Of a stretch of DNA of 64,000 nucleotides, positions 38,001 to 47,020 are shown in pieces. A program made the position numbers and the translations under genes. Source of the DNA: Streptomyces spororaveus (GTDB taxonomy: Bacteria > Actinomycetota > Actinomycetes > Streptomycetales > Streptomycetaceae); contig NZ_BNED01000005.1 in NCBI RefSeq assembly GCF_016755875.1, forward strand, positions 868,001 through 932,000. The letters are read 5' to 3'. The notes below the pieces were generated by a model. That model was not told the DNA's origin. It did no database searches and was given only the letters and a program-made list of their open reading frames with translations. Position 1 is the stretch's first letter. The number at the start of each line of letters is the position of its first letter.

Positions 38001-40301
38001 GACTTGGAACTCACCGCGCACGACGAAGGGGTCGTTGAAACCAAGCGGATCGGATCGACGGCCAAGGGTGCCGCACCAAAGCCGAAGACCGAGTCACGTC
38101 GGCCAAAAATCCCGCTGAAGGAACTGGACGACTGGTTGGACTTCCTGGAAGCGATGCTTGGCACGGCCGACATCCCGGAAGGCACCCTAATCGACAGCTT
38201 CAAGAACCTGGAAGCCCTCAAGAACTTCGAAGAGACACTCCCCGGCTTCATGGGAATGGACTCGAGCAACCCCGAAGACCGTTTCCCATGGATGCGTGTC
38301 GTGAAAGACATCCAGGAAGAACATGGTTTTCTCCACTGGGAGCTGGAGTTCGCCCTCGTATTCACACGCAATGGAGGATTTGACCTCCAGGTAGGAAATC
38401 CCCCATGGGTTCGCCCAGTATGGAAGGAGAACTCCGTTCTTGCGGAGCATGAGCCCTGGTTCATGCTTATGGAGAAGCCCACAACTACCGACAGAAACAA
38501 CCGGCGATCCTCCGAATACGCAAAAGAGGAGGTGCGCGACTACGTTCTGGGCGAGTTGACTAACACGGTCACCATGGCCGACTACTTGACCGCCACGCAG
38601 GTCTATCCACTCCTGGCAGGCACGCAAGCAAATCTATACCGGTCCTTCATGTGTCAGGTCTGGCAACATCTCGGCAGTCATGGAGTGGCCGGATTGCTCC
38701 ACCCAGACACGCATCTGGAGGGCGTAAAAGAGGGCAAGCTGCGCGCCACCTCTTATCGCCATCTGCGACTGCACGCCAGTTTCGTGAACTCGGCCAACTG
38801 GGCTTTCGATGACGTTGATCGGACCGTCTCCTTCGGCATGCATATCTACGGCAGGAAGCGGGAGCAGATCGACTTTCTGAATCTCAGCCAGCTGCGCGCA
38901 GCCCATACCCTCCCAGATTCCCTCACCCATGACGGAGAGGGCGAAATCCCAGCCCAGAAGCACGCTGGTTCGTGGGACGTGCGCCCCCACCGCGCACGCA
39001 TCATTCACGTAACCAACGAACTCCTCTCCGAATGGCGCAAGCTGGGCGGAGAAGTGAATGCTGCCACAGAAGAAACCCAACTACTTTACCCGGTCACCAC
39101 GATCGAGCAAGCAGCAATTGCAAGCATGGGTGACTACAGCAGAAGAATCGGGCATCACAATCCACTCATCAGCTCCGGCTACCACGAGGCGACCGGAAAG
39201 ACGGACGGGATCATCCGCCATGAGGTAAACGCCCCGGACAGTTGGGACGAGACAATCCTCCAAGGATCCCACATCGGCGTGGGTTCGCTCTTCGGCAAGC
39301 AACCGAACCTGCCAATGCGCAATGTGAAAGATTGGTCCCCTTGGGATATCACATCGGTGCTCGGTGATTCCATCCCGCGCACCACCTACATGCGCGCCTG
39401 CAGCCGACAGGAGTACCTGGCACGACAGGACCAGTGGACGGGCAAGCCGTACTCCGCTTACTTCCGCCTGGCATGGCGAGCCATGATCGATTCCAAGAAT
39501 ACCGAGCGCAGTCTATTCTCCGCCATCATCCCACCTGGCCCCACCCACGTTCACGCTGTGCACTCCCTTGCGCTGGAAAGCAACCTCGCAACGACGCTAA
39601 ACGCGGGATTTTGGGCATCACTGCCCCTGGATTACCTCCTCCGCGTTACGGGTCGATCTCACCTACAGTTCGCTGAGGTACAGAAGATGCCGGCGGCATT
39701 TGCTGCACACCCCCTCGCCGAGCCGCTTCTACTTCGGACACTCCGCCTGAGTTGCATCACAGCTGAATTCGCCGTCTTGTGGAAAGACCTTTTTCGGAGC
39801 GAATGGGCCGGGAAGGAGAACTGGGCCGCTACCTGGCCGCTGCTCGAAAGAGCACTCAGCTCCGGGATCTCCGAAGAGTGGACCTTGAGAACACCTTTGC
39901 GCACCGAGCATGAGCGTCGATCCGCCCTTGTTGAACTGGATGCCCTCGTCGCCGTTTGGCTGGGCATCACAGCCGATCAGCTGACCGCGATCTACCGATC
40001 CCGCTACTCGATTCTTGCCGATCGAGAAGGGGAAATGTGGTTCGATGCGAACGGTCGACGTCTCGCAATGGACCCGTATGCATTCGGATACGGGCAGGCG
40101 AAGGAAGACTACGGCCAGCTCCAGTCCCATCTCGCCGATCCAAACATGGCGCCAATTCCCGATGGATACGCTGCTCCCTTCTACAAAGCGGACCGCGAGA
40201 GGGAGATGCGGGCGGCGCACGCCGTGTTCCAGAAACGGCTCGATGAGGCCGTTGCCCGTGGCGAGTGGGACGCGGCCAAGCAGGAGGTGTCGAATTCATG
40301 A
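35004..40301 (+). CDS. Large adenine-N6 DNA methyltransferase, PglX/DrmMI-like
   Basis: A 1765-residue enzyme expected to mark self DNA by N6-adenine methylation. AdoMet motif I is CEPALGSGAF (residues 636-645), followed by YGVDLNATGVELAEVSLWLN; catalytic motif IV is NPPW at 1132-1135. About 490 residues separate them, a long insertion compared with ordinary Eco57I-like enzymes. Residues 1-600 are an accessory domain; the last approximately 500 residues are probably target recognition. From about 38.0 to 40.3 kb codons become visibly more A/T-ended, which suggests that the recognition part was exchanged. It overlaps both neighbours by ATGA. No separate nuclease domain was seen. Confidence 0.9.
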   Translation: MSTEFDSFSNRGEYLSAHYFAEQLGTDLKKGLFTAWALREGDENDPRRTPREMLRGLRSGYLAEDVRGYFAEAAERDAGDEARLNTHNNPEWRKRLAEWHQTVLGALGFEPTPTEVTVHRAGRDHTLTAAYHGHGIVALDCGWAADNDAALDADGPGRLLSPLRVSASEAYETGPALAAWLFQSELGEASGPHPRFVLLLCGGVLVLADRQSFNEGRYLAVNLDAALERNDRAQQGELATIAALFSLGMLRPGENDQSRAIDALLKSSGANAAGVSGELRHGLQRSVEIIANEVLQRMADPKNDVAPADIASRKIPFARELTRESLRYLYRILFLLYAEARPELGILPADDGSYEAGYSMARLRELVERDEELVEEEARNGFHLYESLDVLFNKVNFGHRAYGTEADDDQPGDDEETRKAKTARRSEDRGLRFEPLRSELFEPTAVRLIGRGVLDPRSDEDNDPRWLDLRLRNSALHEVLRLLTMKKGKRGERGGFISYRNLGINQLGAVYEGLMSYTGIIADEELCEVAKGGDPEKGSWLIPSHKQDQYPDKTLVHYDEDDARKGMRGVKKYEKGSFVYRLAGRDRETSASYYTPESLTQVTVELTLKHRLDQERDADGNVIKTRASELLRYKICEPALGSGAFLNEAINQVADEYLRRRQGELGISIPTADAITEKQKVKAYIALHNAYGVDLNATGVELAEVSLWLNTMHPGMRAPWFGLHLRRGNSLIGARRAVYAADHVTDKEWLKAKGALAPTPLPFLKDGKLQPLPQDAVHQFLLPSPGWAAVTGSKEAKELAKHNVDQLAVWKKGILQRPKRSKGGKSKQEPASQFTRLRDAAQRLEFLWSLVAKRMDLSEKEIARRIHVWQADPSDPEYAFLQHPEQALPKEKVLEDLFNAADTPYWRLKKVMDAWCALWFWPVDKASLLDGTASEYTARPVVTGADGLSQLLGGVPLTGEEPATPVNPEPRVLPAAKPKPRFVEATALFALGSEQTSFADLELTAHDEGVVETKRIGSTAKGAAPKPKTESRRPKIPLKELDDWLDFLEAMLGTADIPEGTLIDSFKNLEALKNFEETLPGFMGMDSSNPEDRFPWMRVVKDIQEEHGFLHWELEFALVFTRNGGFDLQVGNPPWVRPVWKENSVLAEHEPWFMLMEKPTTTDRNNRRSSEYAKEEVRDYVLGELTNTVTMADYLTATQVYPLLAGTQANLYRSFMCQVWQHLGSHGVAGLLHPDTHLEGVKEGKLRATSYRHLRLHASFVNSANWAFDDVDRTVSFGMHIYGRKREQIDFLNLSQLRAAHTLPDSLTHDGEGEIPAQKHAGSWDVRPHRARIIHVTNELLSEWRKLGGEVNAATEETQLLYPVTTIEQAAIASMGDYSRRIGHHNPLISSGYHEATGKTDGIIRHEVNAPDSWDETILQGSHIGVGSLFGKQPNLPMRNVKDWSPWDITSVLGDSIPRTTYMRACSRQEYLARQDQWTGKPYSAYFRLAWRAMIDSKNTERSLFSAIIPPGPTHVHAVHSLALESNLATTLNAGFWASLPLDYLLRVTGRSHLQFAEVQKMPAAFAAHPLAEPLLLRTLRLSCITAEFAVLWKDLFRSEWAGKENWAATWPLLERALSSGISEEWTLRTPLRTEHERRSALVELDALVAVWLGITADQLTAIYRSRYSILADREGEMWFDANGRRLAMDPYAFGYGQAKEDYGQLQSHLADPNMAPIPDGYAAPFYKADREREMRAAHAVFQKRLDEAVARGEWDAAKQEVSNS

Positions 40302-43300
40302 GGCCGACCCTTCAGGCGCGGGGGCTCAAGGAGAGCCTGCTGCAGTACCTGTCGACGACCTACGCGCTCACCGACGAGGGTGCGCGCGAGGCGCTACATC
40401 GGTTCCTTGGGGATGAGACGTCGGGGATGTTCCGTGGGCCGTATCTGCGGATCCGGACGCCGTTCACCGTGGCTGGTGAGGGGTGGCGGAAGCACCTGGA
40501 GTGGCAGCGGGAGGGGTTCAAGCCGTACGCGCATCAGGCGGTCGCCTTCGCACGGCTGACCTCCGCCCACGGGCACACTCCGCAACCGACCCTGGTCACC
40601 ACCGGCACGGGCTCAGGTAAGACGGAGTCGTTCCTGTACCCGGTGCTCGATCACTGCCGGCGGGAGCGGGACGCGGGAAAGACTGGCGTCAAGGCGGTCT
40701 TCCTGTACCCGATGAACGCCCTCGCCACCGATCAGGCGCAGCGCATCAACGAACTGCTCACTCAAAACGCCGAACTCGGGAAGCTGTCCGCTGGCCTCTA
40801 CATCGGTGAACGGGCTGCGACCCAGTACGAGAAGGTGCGTACCCGGCGTTCGGACATGCAGATGTCACCGCCGGACATCCTGATCACCAACTACAAGATG
40901 CTGGACCTCCTGCTCCAGCGTTCCGATGACGCGCCGCTATGGCGGGAGTCGGACATTCGCTACATCGTCGTGGACGAGTTCCACACCTACGACGGCGCGC
41001 AGGGTACGGACGTCGGGATGCTGCTGCGGCGGCTCGCTGCTGCGGTCGGCGCCTCCGAGGACGGCCAGCCGCTGGGGAAGATCTGTCCGGTAGCGACGTC
41101 GGCGACGCTGGCCTCCGGTACGGACGAGGATGGCGTGGCGCGACTGCTCGAGGTGGCAACGCAGGTCTTCGGTACGGAGTTCACGGCGGACTCGATCGTC
41201 GGGGAGAACCGGCTGTCCGTCGAGGAGTTCGTCCCGCTCGGCGACGTGACCATGCAGCCGATGCCAACGCCCGACGAGCTCCTGGCGCTGCCTGATCCGA
41301 CGACCGGCGACGAGGCACTGCTGGACCTGATCGAAAAGGTGACGGATGTCCGTAACCTCGATCCCTTCGTGCTCGGTGGGAACCTCAAGCGGCACCTCTT
41401 CACCCGCGCCGTGATGCAGGCCCTGAGCGGCGAGGTGAAGACCAGCCCCGAGGTGCTGGATGTGATGTGGCGCGCCGGTGCGGCCGGCTGGTCGCAGGCA
41501 GTGGCCCGGCAGCCGGAGAAGGCCGCTGAGGCACTGGCACGGTTCGTCGCGCTGCTGTCGCACGCCCGGGATCCGGAGTCCTCGCCCGCCGAGCCACGAC
41601 CCTTTGTACACGTGGAGGTGCACCAGTGGGCGCGTTCGGTGTCCCGTCTGCTGCGGGGTGTACTGCCATGGCCGAAGGCGGAGTTCCGCTGGGATGCCGC
41701 GGGCATGGCAGATGCGAGCGCGGCTGACGGCGGGCGTACGGCACCGGTGACGACGGCCACCTCGGGCCAGAGCGCGAACCTGTTCCTGCCGGCGATCTAC
41801 TGCCGTGACTGCGGTCGCTCCGGCTGGGCCGTCTTCTCCCCCGAGAGCGACGACCACGACGTCCAGTTCGACACGTACAAGATCCGCCGGGCCTCCCTCG
41901 GCCAGGACAAGGCACGGGTGCGGAACCTCATCACCGCGACGGAACAGCAGGCCCGCGAGGGTTCCGGCGCGGCGCTGATGACCGCGACCAGCGGCAAGGC
42001 CGGCTCGGCCGCGTCGCAGGGTGCCGGCGGCGTGCTGATGGTGCTGGACGGCACCCGCAAGCGGCTGCGGCTTCCCGATCCCCTCAACGACTACGACCGG
42101 GAAACGAAGGAACCCCGGCTGACAGCCCGCGATTCGGCCTTCGTACTGGTGAACTTCGGGGAGACCGCGAATACGGCTGCCAAGGAAGACTGGTGCCCGG
42201 CCTGCGGCGAGCGCAACGCGATCCGCTACCTCGGTACCGGCGCGGCCGCGATGGCAGCTGCGTCGATCACCCAGCTGTTCACCGGCGGGGAGCTAGACAA
42301 GGAGCTCCGCGAGGACAAAACGCTGATGTTCAACGACTCGGTGCAGGATGCCGCGCACCGGGCCGGATTCGTCGCCAACCGCTCGTTCACCTTCTCCCTG
42401 CGCGCGCTGCTGGCCGGCCATCTTCGCCACGACAAGCCGACCGCGCTCAACGATTTGATCGCGGACGTGGTCGAGGCGACGACTGACAAGGACACCCTGT
42501 CCGCGGTGGTGCCGCCGGACCTGCACGGTTTCAAGGGCGTTGACCGGCTTCTGTCGGGGCAGGGCCGCGGTGGGGACCTGAAGACGTGGCGGCTGATCGG
42601 CCAGCGACTGGCGTTCGAGACGTTGATGGAGTTCGGTTTCCGATCGCGCAACGGCCGTACCCTGGAGCTGACTCGGACCGCCGCCGCCCAGGTCCACATC
42701 GACGACCCGGCGGCGGTGGTCGCGTTGGTCAGGCAGCTGCACGAGGAGTGCGTCCGCGACGGCCTGCCACTGGTGCCACAGGACGACGCGCGGTACCTGG
42801 CGTTCGTCCGCATCTTCTTGGAGCGGCTGCGCACCCGTGGCGCGGTCGCCCACCATTGGCTCGACAAGTACATCGACGAAGCGGGTACCAGCCGGTACTA
42901 CATCTGGGGCAAGCGGACTCCTGGCATGCGGGCCTTCCCGAAGGGGATCGCGGCCCCGGTGTTCTTGCTCGGCCAGACCAAGAACGGCAGCGAGTTCGAC
43001 TTCGCCACCGGTAGGTTGTCCTGGTACGAGCGGTGGGCCGGACGATGCCTCGAGCTGCCGCGTGAGCTGGCGCCCGAGCTGTGGAGTCGCCTGCTGCCCG
43101 AGCTGGCCTCGATGGGTCTGTTGTCGGTCCGTACCCCGAACGACACGTCAGTTCGGGTGTACGGGCTCAAGCCCGGCAGCATCGTGGCCCAGCTTCTGGA
43201 CGACGAGCACGTGCGTTCCTCGTACGTGCGCTGCCCCGTGTGCTTCTGGGAGCAGACAGTCCATCCCTCCCTGCTGGACCAGTGGCACGATCAGCCCTGC

Positions 43301-46300
43301 CCCTCATACCGGTGTGGCAAGGGCCGACTGGTGGCTGGCGACCGGCCGGAGGGCCTGGGTATTCACCACCGCGATCGCGACTACACGCACGACTACTACC
43401 GGCGCCTCTACCGCGGTGCGGGAACGTATCAGGTGGTCACGGCCGAGCACACCGGAATGCTGGGGCGCCCGCAGCGCGAGAAGGTCGAGGAAGCGTTCAA
43501 GCGCGGCGGCGGCTTCAAGGACCCCAACGTGCTGTCCTGCACTCCGACGCTGGAGATGGGTATCGACATCGGCGACCTGTCCGCCGTCGTCCTGGCCGCG
43601 CTGCCGCGCCGTCCCGCCTCGTATGCGCAGCAGGTCGGCCGAGCCGGACGCCGCACCGGCAACGCCTTCCTGCTGACCATCCCGGACCGGCGCCGACGCG
43701 ACCTGTACTTCCTGGAGCGCCCGAAGGACCTGATCGCGGGCACCATCGTGCCGCCCGGCTGCCACCTGTCGGCCATCGAGATCCTGCGCCGCCAGTACCT
43801 GGCGCACCTGCTGGACTTGGCCGCCGCCGGCCGCCTCGTCCGCGCGGACGGAATCGTGCTGAGGGCGCTGCCACACAAGGCTCCCCGCCTGTTCGGGCCG
43901 TCCGGGTACCTCACCGATCTGGTGGAACTGGCGATCGACCAGGGCGAAGAGCTGGTCAAGGGCTTCCTGAAGCTGTTTCCCACTGGCGTCAACGACCAAG
44001 CCAAGGCCGAGCTGGAGAAGTACGCAACGCACGATCTGCGCGGCAAGGTGGAGCAGGCGGAGCGGGAGTGGAGGCAGGGCGAAGACGCCTTGCGGGCGCG
44101 GTTGCGCGAGATCGACGAGGCGCACGGCGAACTCCACGAGAGCGACCCCGACCAGGCCCGTCAGAAGGCCGAACTGGACGCCGAACGGCGCGGTGTGGGC
44201 AAGCGGCTGCTCCACCTGGGCGACACGACGGCCCAGAGTGCGCTGTGCGACCTCGGGCTGCTGCCGAACTACGCACTGATCGACTCGACGACGACGCTGT
44301 CGGCGACCCTGTACGGGGAAGACGGCATCGACCCGAAGACGGGGAAGGTGGTGTACACCTCCGACACGCTCTCCTATGAACGGCCCCGCCGCTACGCCCT
44401 CCAGGAGCTGGCGCCGGGCAACACGTTCTACGTCAACGGCTACCGGCACGAGGTCACCGGTCTGGAGCTGTCCACAGGAGGGCGCCAGGAGTGGCGCACC
44501 TGGCGAGTGTGCCCAGGCTGCGGCTACGTCCGTACCGAGCACGCCGCAACCGACCGCTCTGCGTGCCCGAGGTGCAAGACCAGCCAGATCGCCGATGACG
44601 GCTCCTGCCTCTTCCAGATCGTCGAGCCGGCCACCGTAACCTCGCGGGACAAGCGCGAGGACGCCCGGATCCGCGATGACAAGGACGACCGCGACCGCCG
44701 TTCGTACACGGTCGTGGACGCGGTCGACATTCCGGTGGAGGCCATCGAGCCCGGCTCCTGGCGGCATGCCCGCGAGACCTTCGGCGTTGACTACTGCCGC
44801 AGCGCCATGATCCGCCGGATCAATGTGGGGCCGGTCCGCTACGACTCCCCCGCCCGCGATGACTTCGCCGGCCACCTGGTGCGACTGAACCCGTTCCATG
44901 TGTGCACCTCGTGCGGGGCCGCCACCGCGGACGGCCGGCCTGTCTTCGACCACGACACGGATGCCCTCGACTCGGCGGCAGCCCGGTCCCCGCAGCTCAA
45001 GCACCACCGCCCGTGGTGTCCGCTGCGACGTGGCAAGAAGGACGGCACCACGCAGGAGCCGGTACTGCTCGCCCACCAGCTGCAGACCGAGGCACTGCGG
45101 GTCCTCATCCCGGCTGCGACCGCGGATGTGGACGCCAAGGTGCACTCCTTCCGTGCCGCCCTGCGGCTCGGCGTGGACCTGCATTTCGGCGGTGACCCGC
45201 AGCACCTGGACACCACGGTCGCGTCCATGCCGGACAACGACAGCGGAGAGCGCCGCTGGTTCCTGGTGCTCTTCGACTCCCTGCCCGGAGGCACCGGTTA
45301 CCTGGACCGGCTCACCAACCCGGCCGCCTTCCGGGACACGCTCGCCCGGGCGTACGAGCAGCTCAAGGCGTGCCCGTGCGCGGAGGAGCAGCGCCGGGCC
45401 TGCCACCGCTGCCTGCATCGCTACACCCCCGAGCAGTTCCAGGACGTGGTCTCCCGCCAGGCAGCGCTGACCATGCTGGAATCACTGCTGTTCAAGGGTG
45501 AAGGCGAGGACGGCTGGGAGACCACCGAGGTGGAGCACACCGGGCTGGTCGGGCTGGATGCCCAGGTCGAATCCGACCTGGAGGCTCGCTTCCTGACCGC
45601 CCTGCGGGACTGGGTGAAGGTCACCGACGACGCCGCCCTGGACGAGGACGGCCACGCCAGCGGGCACCTGCGGTTCACCGACGGCTCGGAGGTCATGCAC
45701 TGGCGGCTCACCGCCCAGCGGCACCTCGAAGGCACCCGAACCGACTTCACCTTCACCCGGGTCGGCGGCCCTCAGCAGAGCGTGGACGTCTACCTCGAGG
45801 GCTTCCGGTTCCACGCAAGCCGGGAACACAACCGCATTGCCGAGGACTCCGCCCGGCGCACCGTGCTGCGTGCCGATGGAAGGGTCGTCTTCCAGATCAC
45901 CTGGGCGGACATCGACCTCTTCGAGCACCGCCCGGGGCGCACCCGTCCGGTCTGGCCGCCGTACCGGGGCACCGCCCAGGAGCAGGCCAAGGCGGCGTAC
46001 GAGCAGTACGGCGGCAACCGTGCCCACTTCGGTGAGGCCGTCTTCGCCAACCCGGTCGACTCGCTGATCGCCTATCTGCGTGACCCCGACGCCACTCGCT
46101 GGGCGCGTCGGGCACGCGCCCTGGTCACCGGTCTCACGGGCGTCCCCGCAACAGCCGCCGTCGCCGCGACGGGCAAGCGCAGCGAGCTCGTCACCGTGCT
46201 GCGCGACCAGCTCGCTACCCTCGGGGCTCGAGAGCGGGCCGACAGGCCGGTCGTCCCCGACACGGCCGGTATCGGACCCGTCCACGTCTTTCGCAGCCAG

Positions 46301-47020
46301 GACGAGCACGGTCTGCCGATCCTGTTCGCCCTGGATGCCGCAGCTCCCGAGGACCTGCGCTGGACCGCACTGGCCGTACTCGATGACAGCGACGCCGTCC
46401 TCGACACGGACGAGCACAAGCTGCGGTGGCGGTCCTGGCTGTACTGGACCAACATCACCCAGTTCCTGTCCTTCGCCGGGGGTGACGGCGTCCAACTCGC
46501 CGCCAGCCGGGCTGCGGACTTCGAGGTCGAGGTTCTCGCCGTGTGCGGTGGGCTGGGCGAGCTCGACTCCATCACCGCTGCTCTTTCTCCAGTAGCCGAG
46601 CCGGCGGTCAAGCCTGCCGTCCCCGAGCACACCGAGGACTCGGCAGCCGAGGCAGCGCTGCGCCGGGCCATCCGGGACGCCGCTTGGGACGAGGACATCC
46701 TGGAGATCTTGCGCGAGGACGCCGAGGAGGCACCCGACCTGCTCCGCCTTGCCGAAGCCCTCGCCGACCGCGGCAAGCGGGCACCCGTCTTCGGCTTCGA
46801 ACTGGGGGCGAGTCGCTGGCAGGCCGACTTCGCCTGGCAGACCCCCGGCTTCAAGATCGCCGTGGTCACCGCCCACAGCGGGGCCGACGACCCTGAGGCC
46901 CAGCGCCGGGACGCCGCGTACGCCGAGGACGGCTGGACCGTACGCACCGCCGCTGACTGGCTCAACCACCTCGACACCCTGCTCGAACAGCTCCCCGACA
47001 CGGAAGGCACCACCCGATGA
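40298..47020 (+). CDS. 2240-aa DEAD/DEAH helicase with DUF1998 and nuclease-like C-terminus
   Basis: A giant superfamily 2 helicase. Residues about 95-330: lobe 1 with TTGTGSGKTES (Lys108) and DEFH (226-229). Zinc-type Cys clusters appear at CRDCGRSGW, CPACGER, CPVCFWEQ...CPSYRCGKG and CPGCGY...CPRCKTS. Lobe 2 near 1085-1130: TPTLEMGIDIGDLSA and QVGRAGRRTGNAF. DUF1998 lies at about 1625-1735 (VLFDSLPGGTGYLDRL, then four Cys). About 1800-1880, a VSR/PD-(D/E)XK-like segment TRTDFTF...DVYLEGFRFH. It resembles Druantia DruE and MrfA, and combines what DISARM splits into DrmA and DrmB. The ATG at 40298 has AGGAGGT nine bases upstream. Confidence 0.9.
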   Translation: MRPTLQARGLKESLLQYLSTTYALTDEGAREALHRFLGDETSGMFRGPYLRIRTPFTVAGEGWRKHLEWQREGFKPYAHQAVAFARLTSAHGHTPQPTLVTTGTGSGKTESFLYPVLDHCRRERDAGKTGVKAVFLYPMNALATDQAQRINELLTQNAELGKLSAGLYIGERAATQYEKVRTRRSDMQMSPPDILITNYKMLDLLLQRSDDAPLWRESDIRYIVVDEFHTYDGAQGTDVGMLLRRLAAAVGASEDGQPLGKICPVATSATLASGTDEDGVARLLEVATQVFGTEFTADSIVGENRLSVEEFVPLGDVTMQPMPTPDELLALPDPTTGDEALLDLIEKVTDVRNLDPFVLGGNLKRHLFTRAVMQALSGEVKTSPEVLDVMWRAGAAGWSQAVARQPEKAAEALARFVALLSHARDPESSPAEPRPFVHVEVHQWARSVSRLLRGVLPWPKAEFRWDAAGMADASAADGGRTAPVTTATSGQSANLFLPAIYCRDCGRSGWAVFSPESDDHDVQFDTYKIRRASLGQDKARVRNLITATEQQAREGSGAALMTATSGKAGSAASQGAGGVLMVLDGTRKRLRLPDPLNDYDRETKEPRLTARDSAFVLVNFGETANTAAKEDWCPACGERNAIRYLGTGAAAMAAASITQLFTGGELDKELREDKTLMFNDSVQDAAHRAGFVANRSFTFSLRALLAGHLRHDKPTALNDLIADVVEATTDKDTLSAVVPPDLHGFKGVDRLLSGQGRGGDLKTWRLIGQRLAFETLMEFGFRSRNGRTLELTRTAAAQVHIDDPAAVVALVRQLHEECVRDGLPLVPQDDARYLAFVRIFLERLRTRGAVAHHWLDKYIDEAGTSRYYIWGKRTPGMRAFPKGIAAPVFLLGQTKNGSEFDFATGRLSWYERWAGRCLELPRELAPELWSRLLPELASMGLLSVRTPNDTSVRVYGLKPGSIVAQLLDDEHVRSSYVRCPVCFWEQTVHPSLLDQWHDQPCPSYRCGKGRLVAGDRPEGLGIHHRDRDYTHDYYRRLYRGAGTYQVVTAEHTGMLGRPQREKVEEAFKRGGGFKDPNVLSCTPTLEMGIDIGDLSAVVLAALPRRPASYAQQVGRAGRRTGNAFLLTIPDRRRRDLYFLERPKDLIAGTIVPPGCHLSAIEILRRQYLAHLLDLAAAGRLVRADGIVLRALPHKAPRLFGPSGYLTDLVELAIDQGEELVKGFLKLFPTGVNDQAKAELEKYATHDLRGKVEQAEREWRQGEDALRARLREIDEAHGELHESDPDQARQKAELDAERRGVGKRLLHLGDTTAQSALCDLGLLPNYALIDSTTTLSATLYGEDGIDPKTGKVVYTSDTLSYERPRRYALQELAPGNTFYVNGYRHEVTGLELSTGGRQEWRTWRVCPGCGYVRTEHAATDRSACPRCKTSQIADDGSCLFQIVEPATVTSRDKREDARIRDDKDDRDRRSYTVVDAVDIPVEAIEPGSWRHARETFGVDYCRSAMIRRINVGPVRYDSPARDDFAGHLVRLNPFHVCTSCGAATADGRPVFDHDTDALDSAAARSPQLKHHRPWCPLRRGKKDGTTQEPVLLAHQLQTEALRVLIPAATADVDAKVHSFRAALRLGVDLHFGGDPQHLDTTVASMPDNDSGERRWFLVLFDSLPGGTGYLDRLTNPAAFRDTLARAYEQLKACPCAEEQRRACHRCLHRYTPEQFQDVVSRQAALTMLESLLFKGEGEDGWETTEVEHTGLVGLDAQVESDLEARFLTALRDWVKVTDDAALDEDGHASGHLRFTDGSEVMHWRLTAQRHLEGTRTDFTFTRVGGPQQSVDVYLEGFRFHASREHNRIAEDSARRTVLRADGRVVFQITWADIDLFEHRPGRTRPVWPPYRGTAQEQAKAAYEQYGGNRAHFGEAVFANPVDSLIAYLRDPDATRWARRARALVTGLTGVPATAAVAATGKRSELVTVLRDQLATLGARERADRPVVPDTAGIGPVHVFRSQDEHGLPILFALDAAAPEDLRWTALAVLDDSDAVLDTDEHKLRWRSWLYWTNITQFLSFAGGDGVQLAASRAADFEVEVLAVCGGLGELDSITAALSPVAEPAVKPAVPEHTEDSAAEAALRRAIRDAAWDEDILEILREDAEEAPDLLRLAEALADRGKRAPVFGFELGASRWQADFAWQTPGFKIAVVTAHSGADDPEAQRRDAAYAEDGWTVRTAADWLNHLDTLLEQLPDTEGTTR

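Noticed and set aside
43304..45418. 704-residue minus-strand frame inside the DUF1998 helicase
   Set aside because: Antisense to well-conserved helicase motifs; composition typical of a shadow frame.
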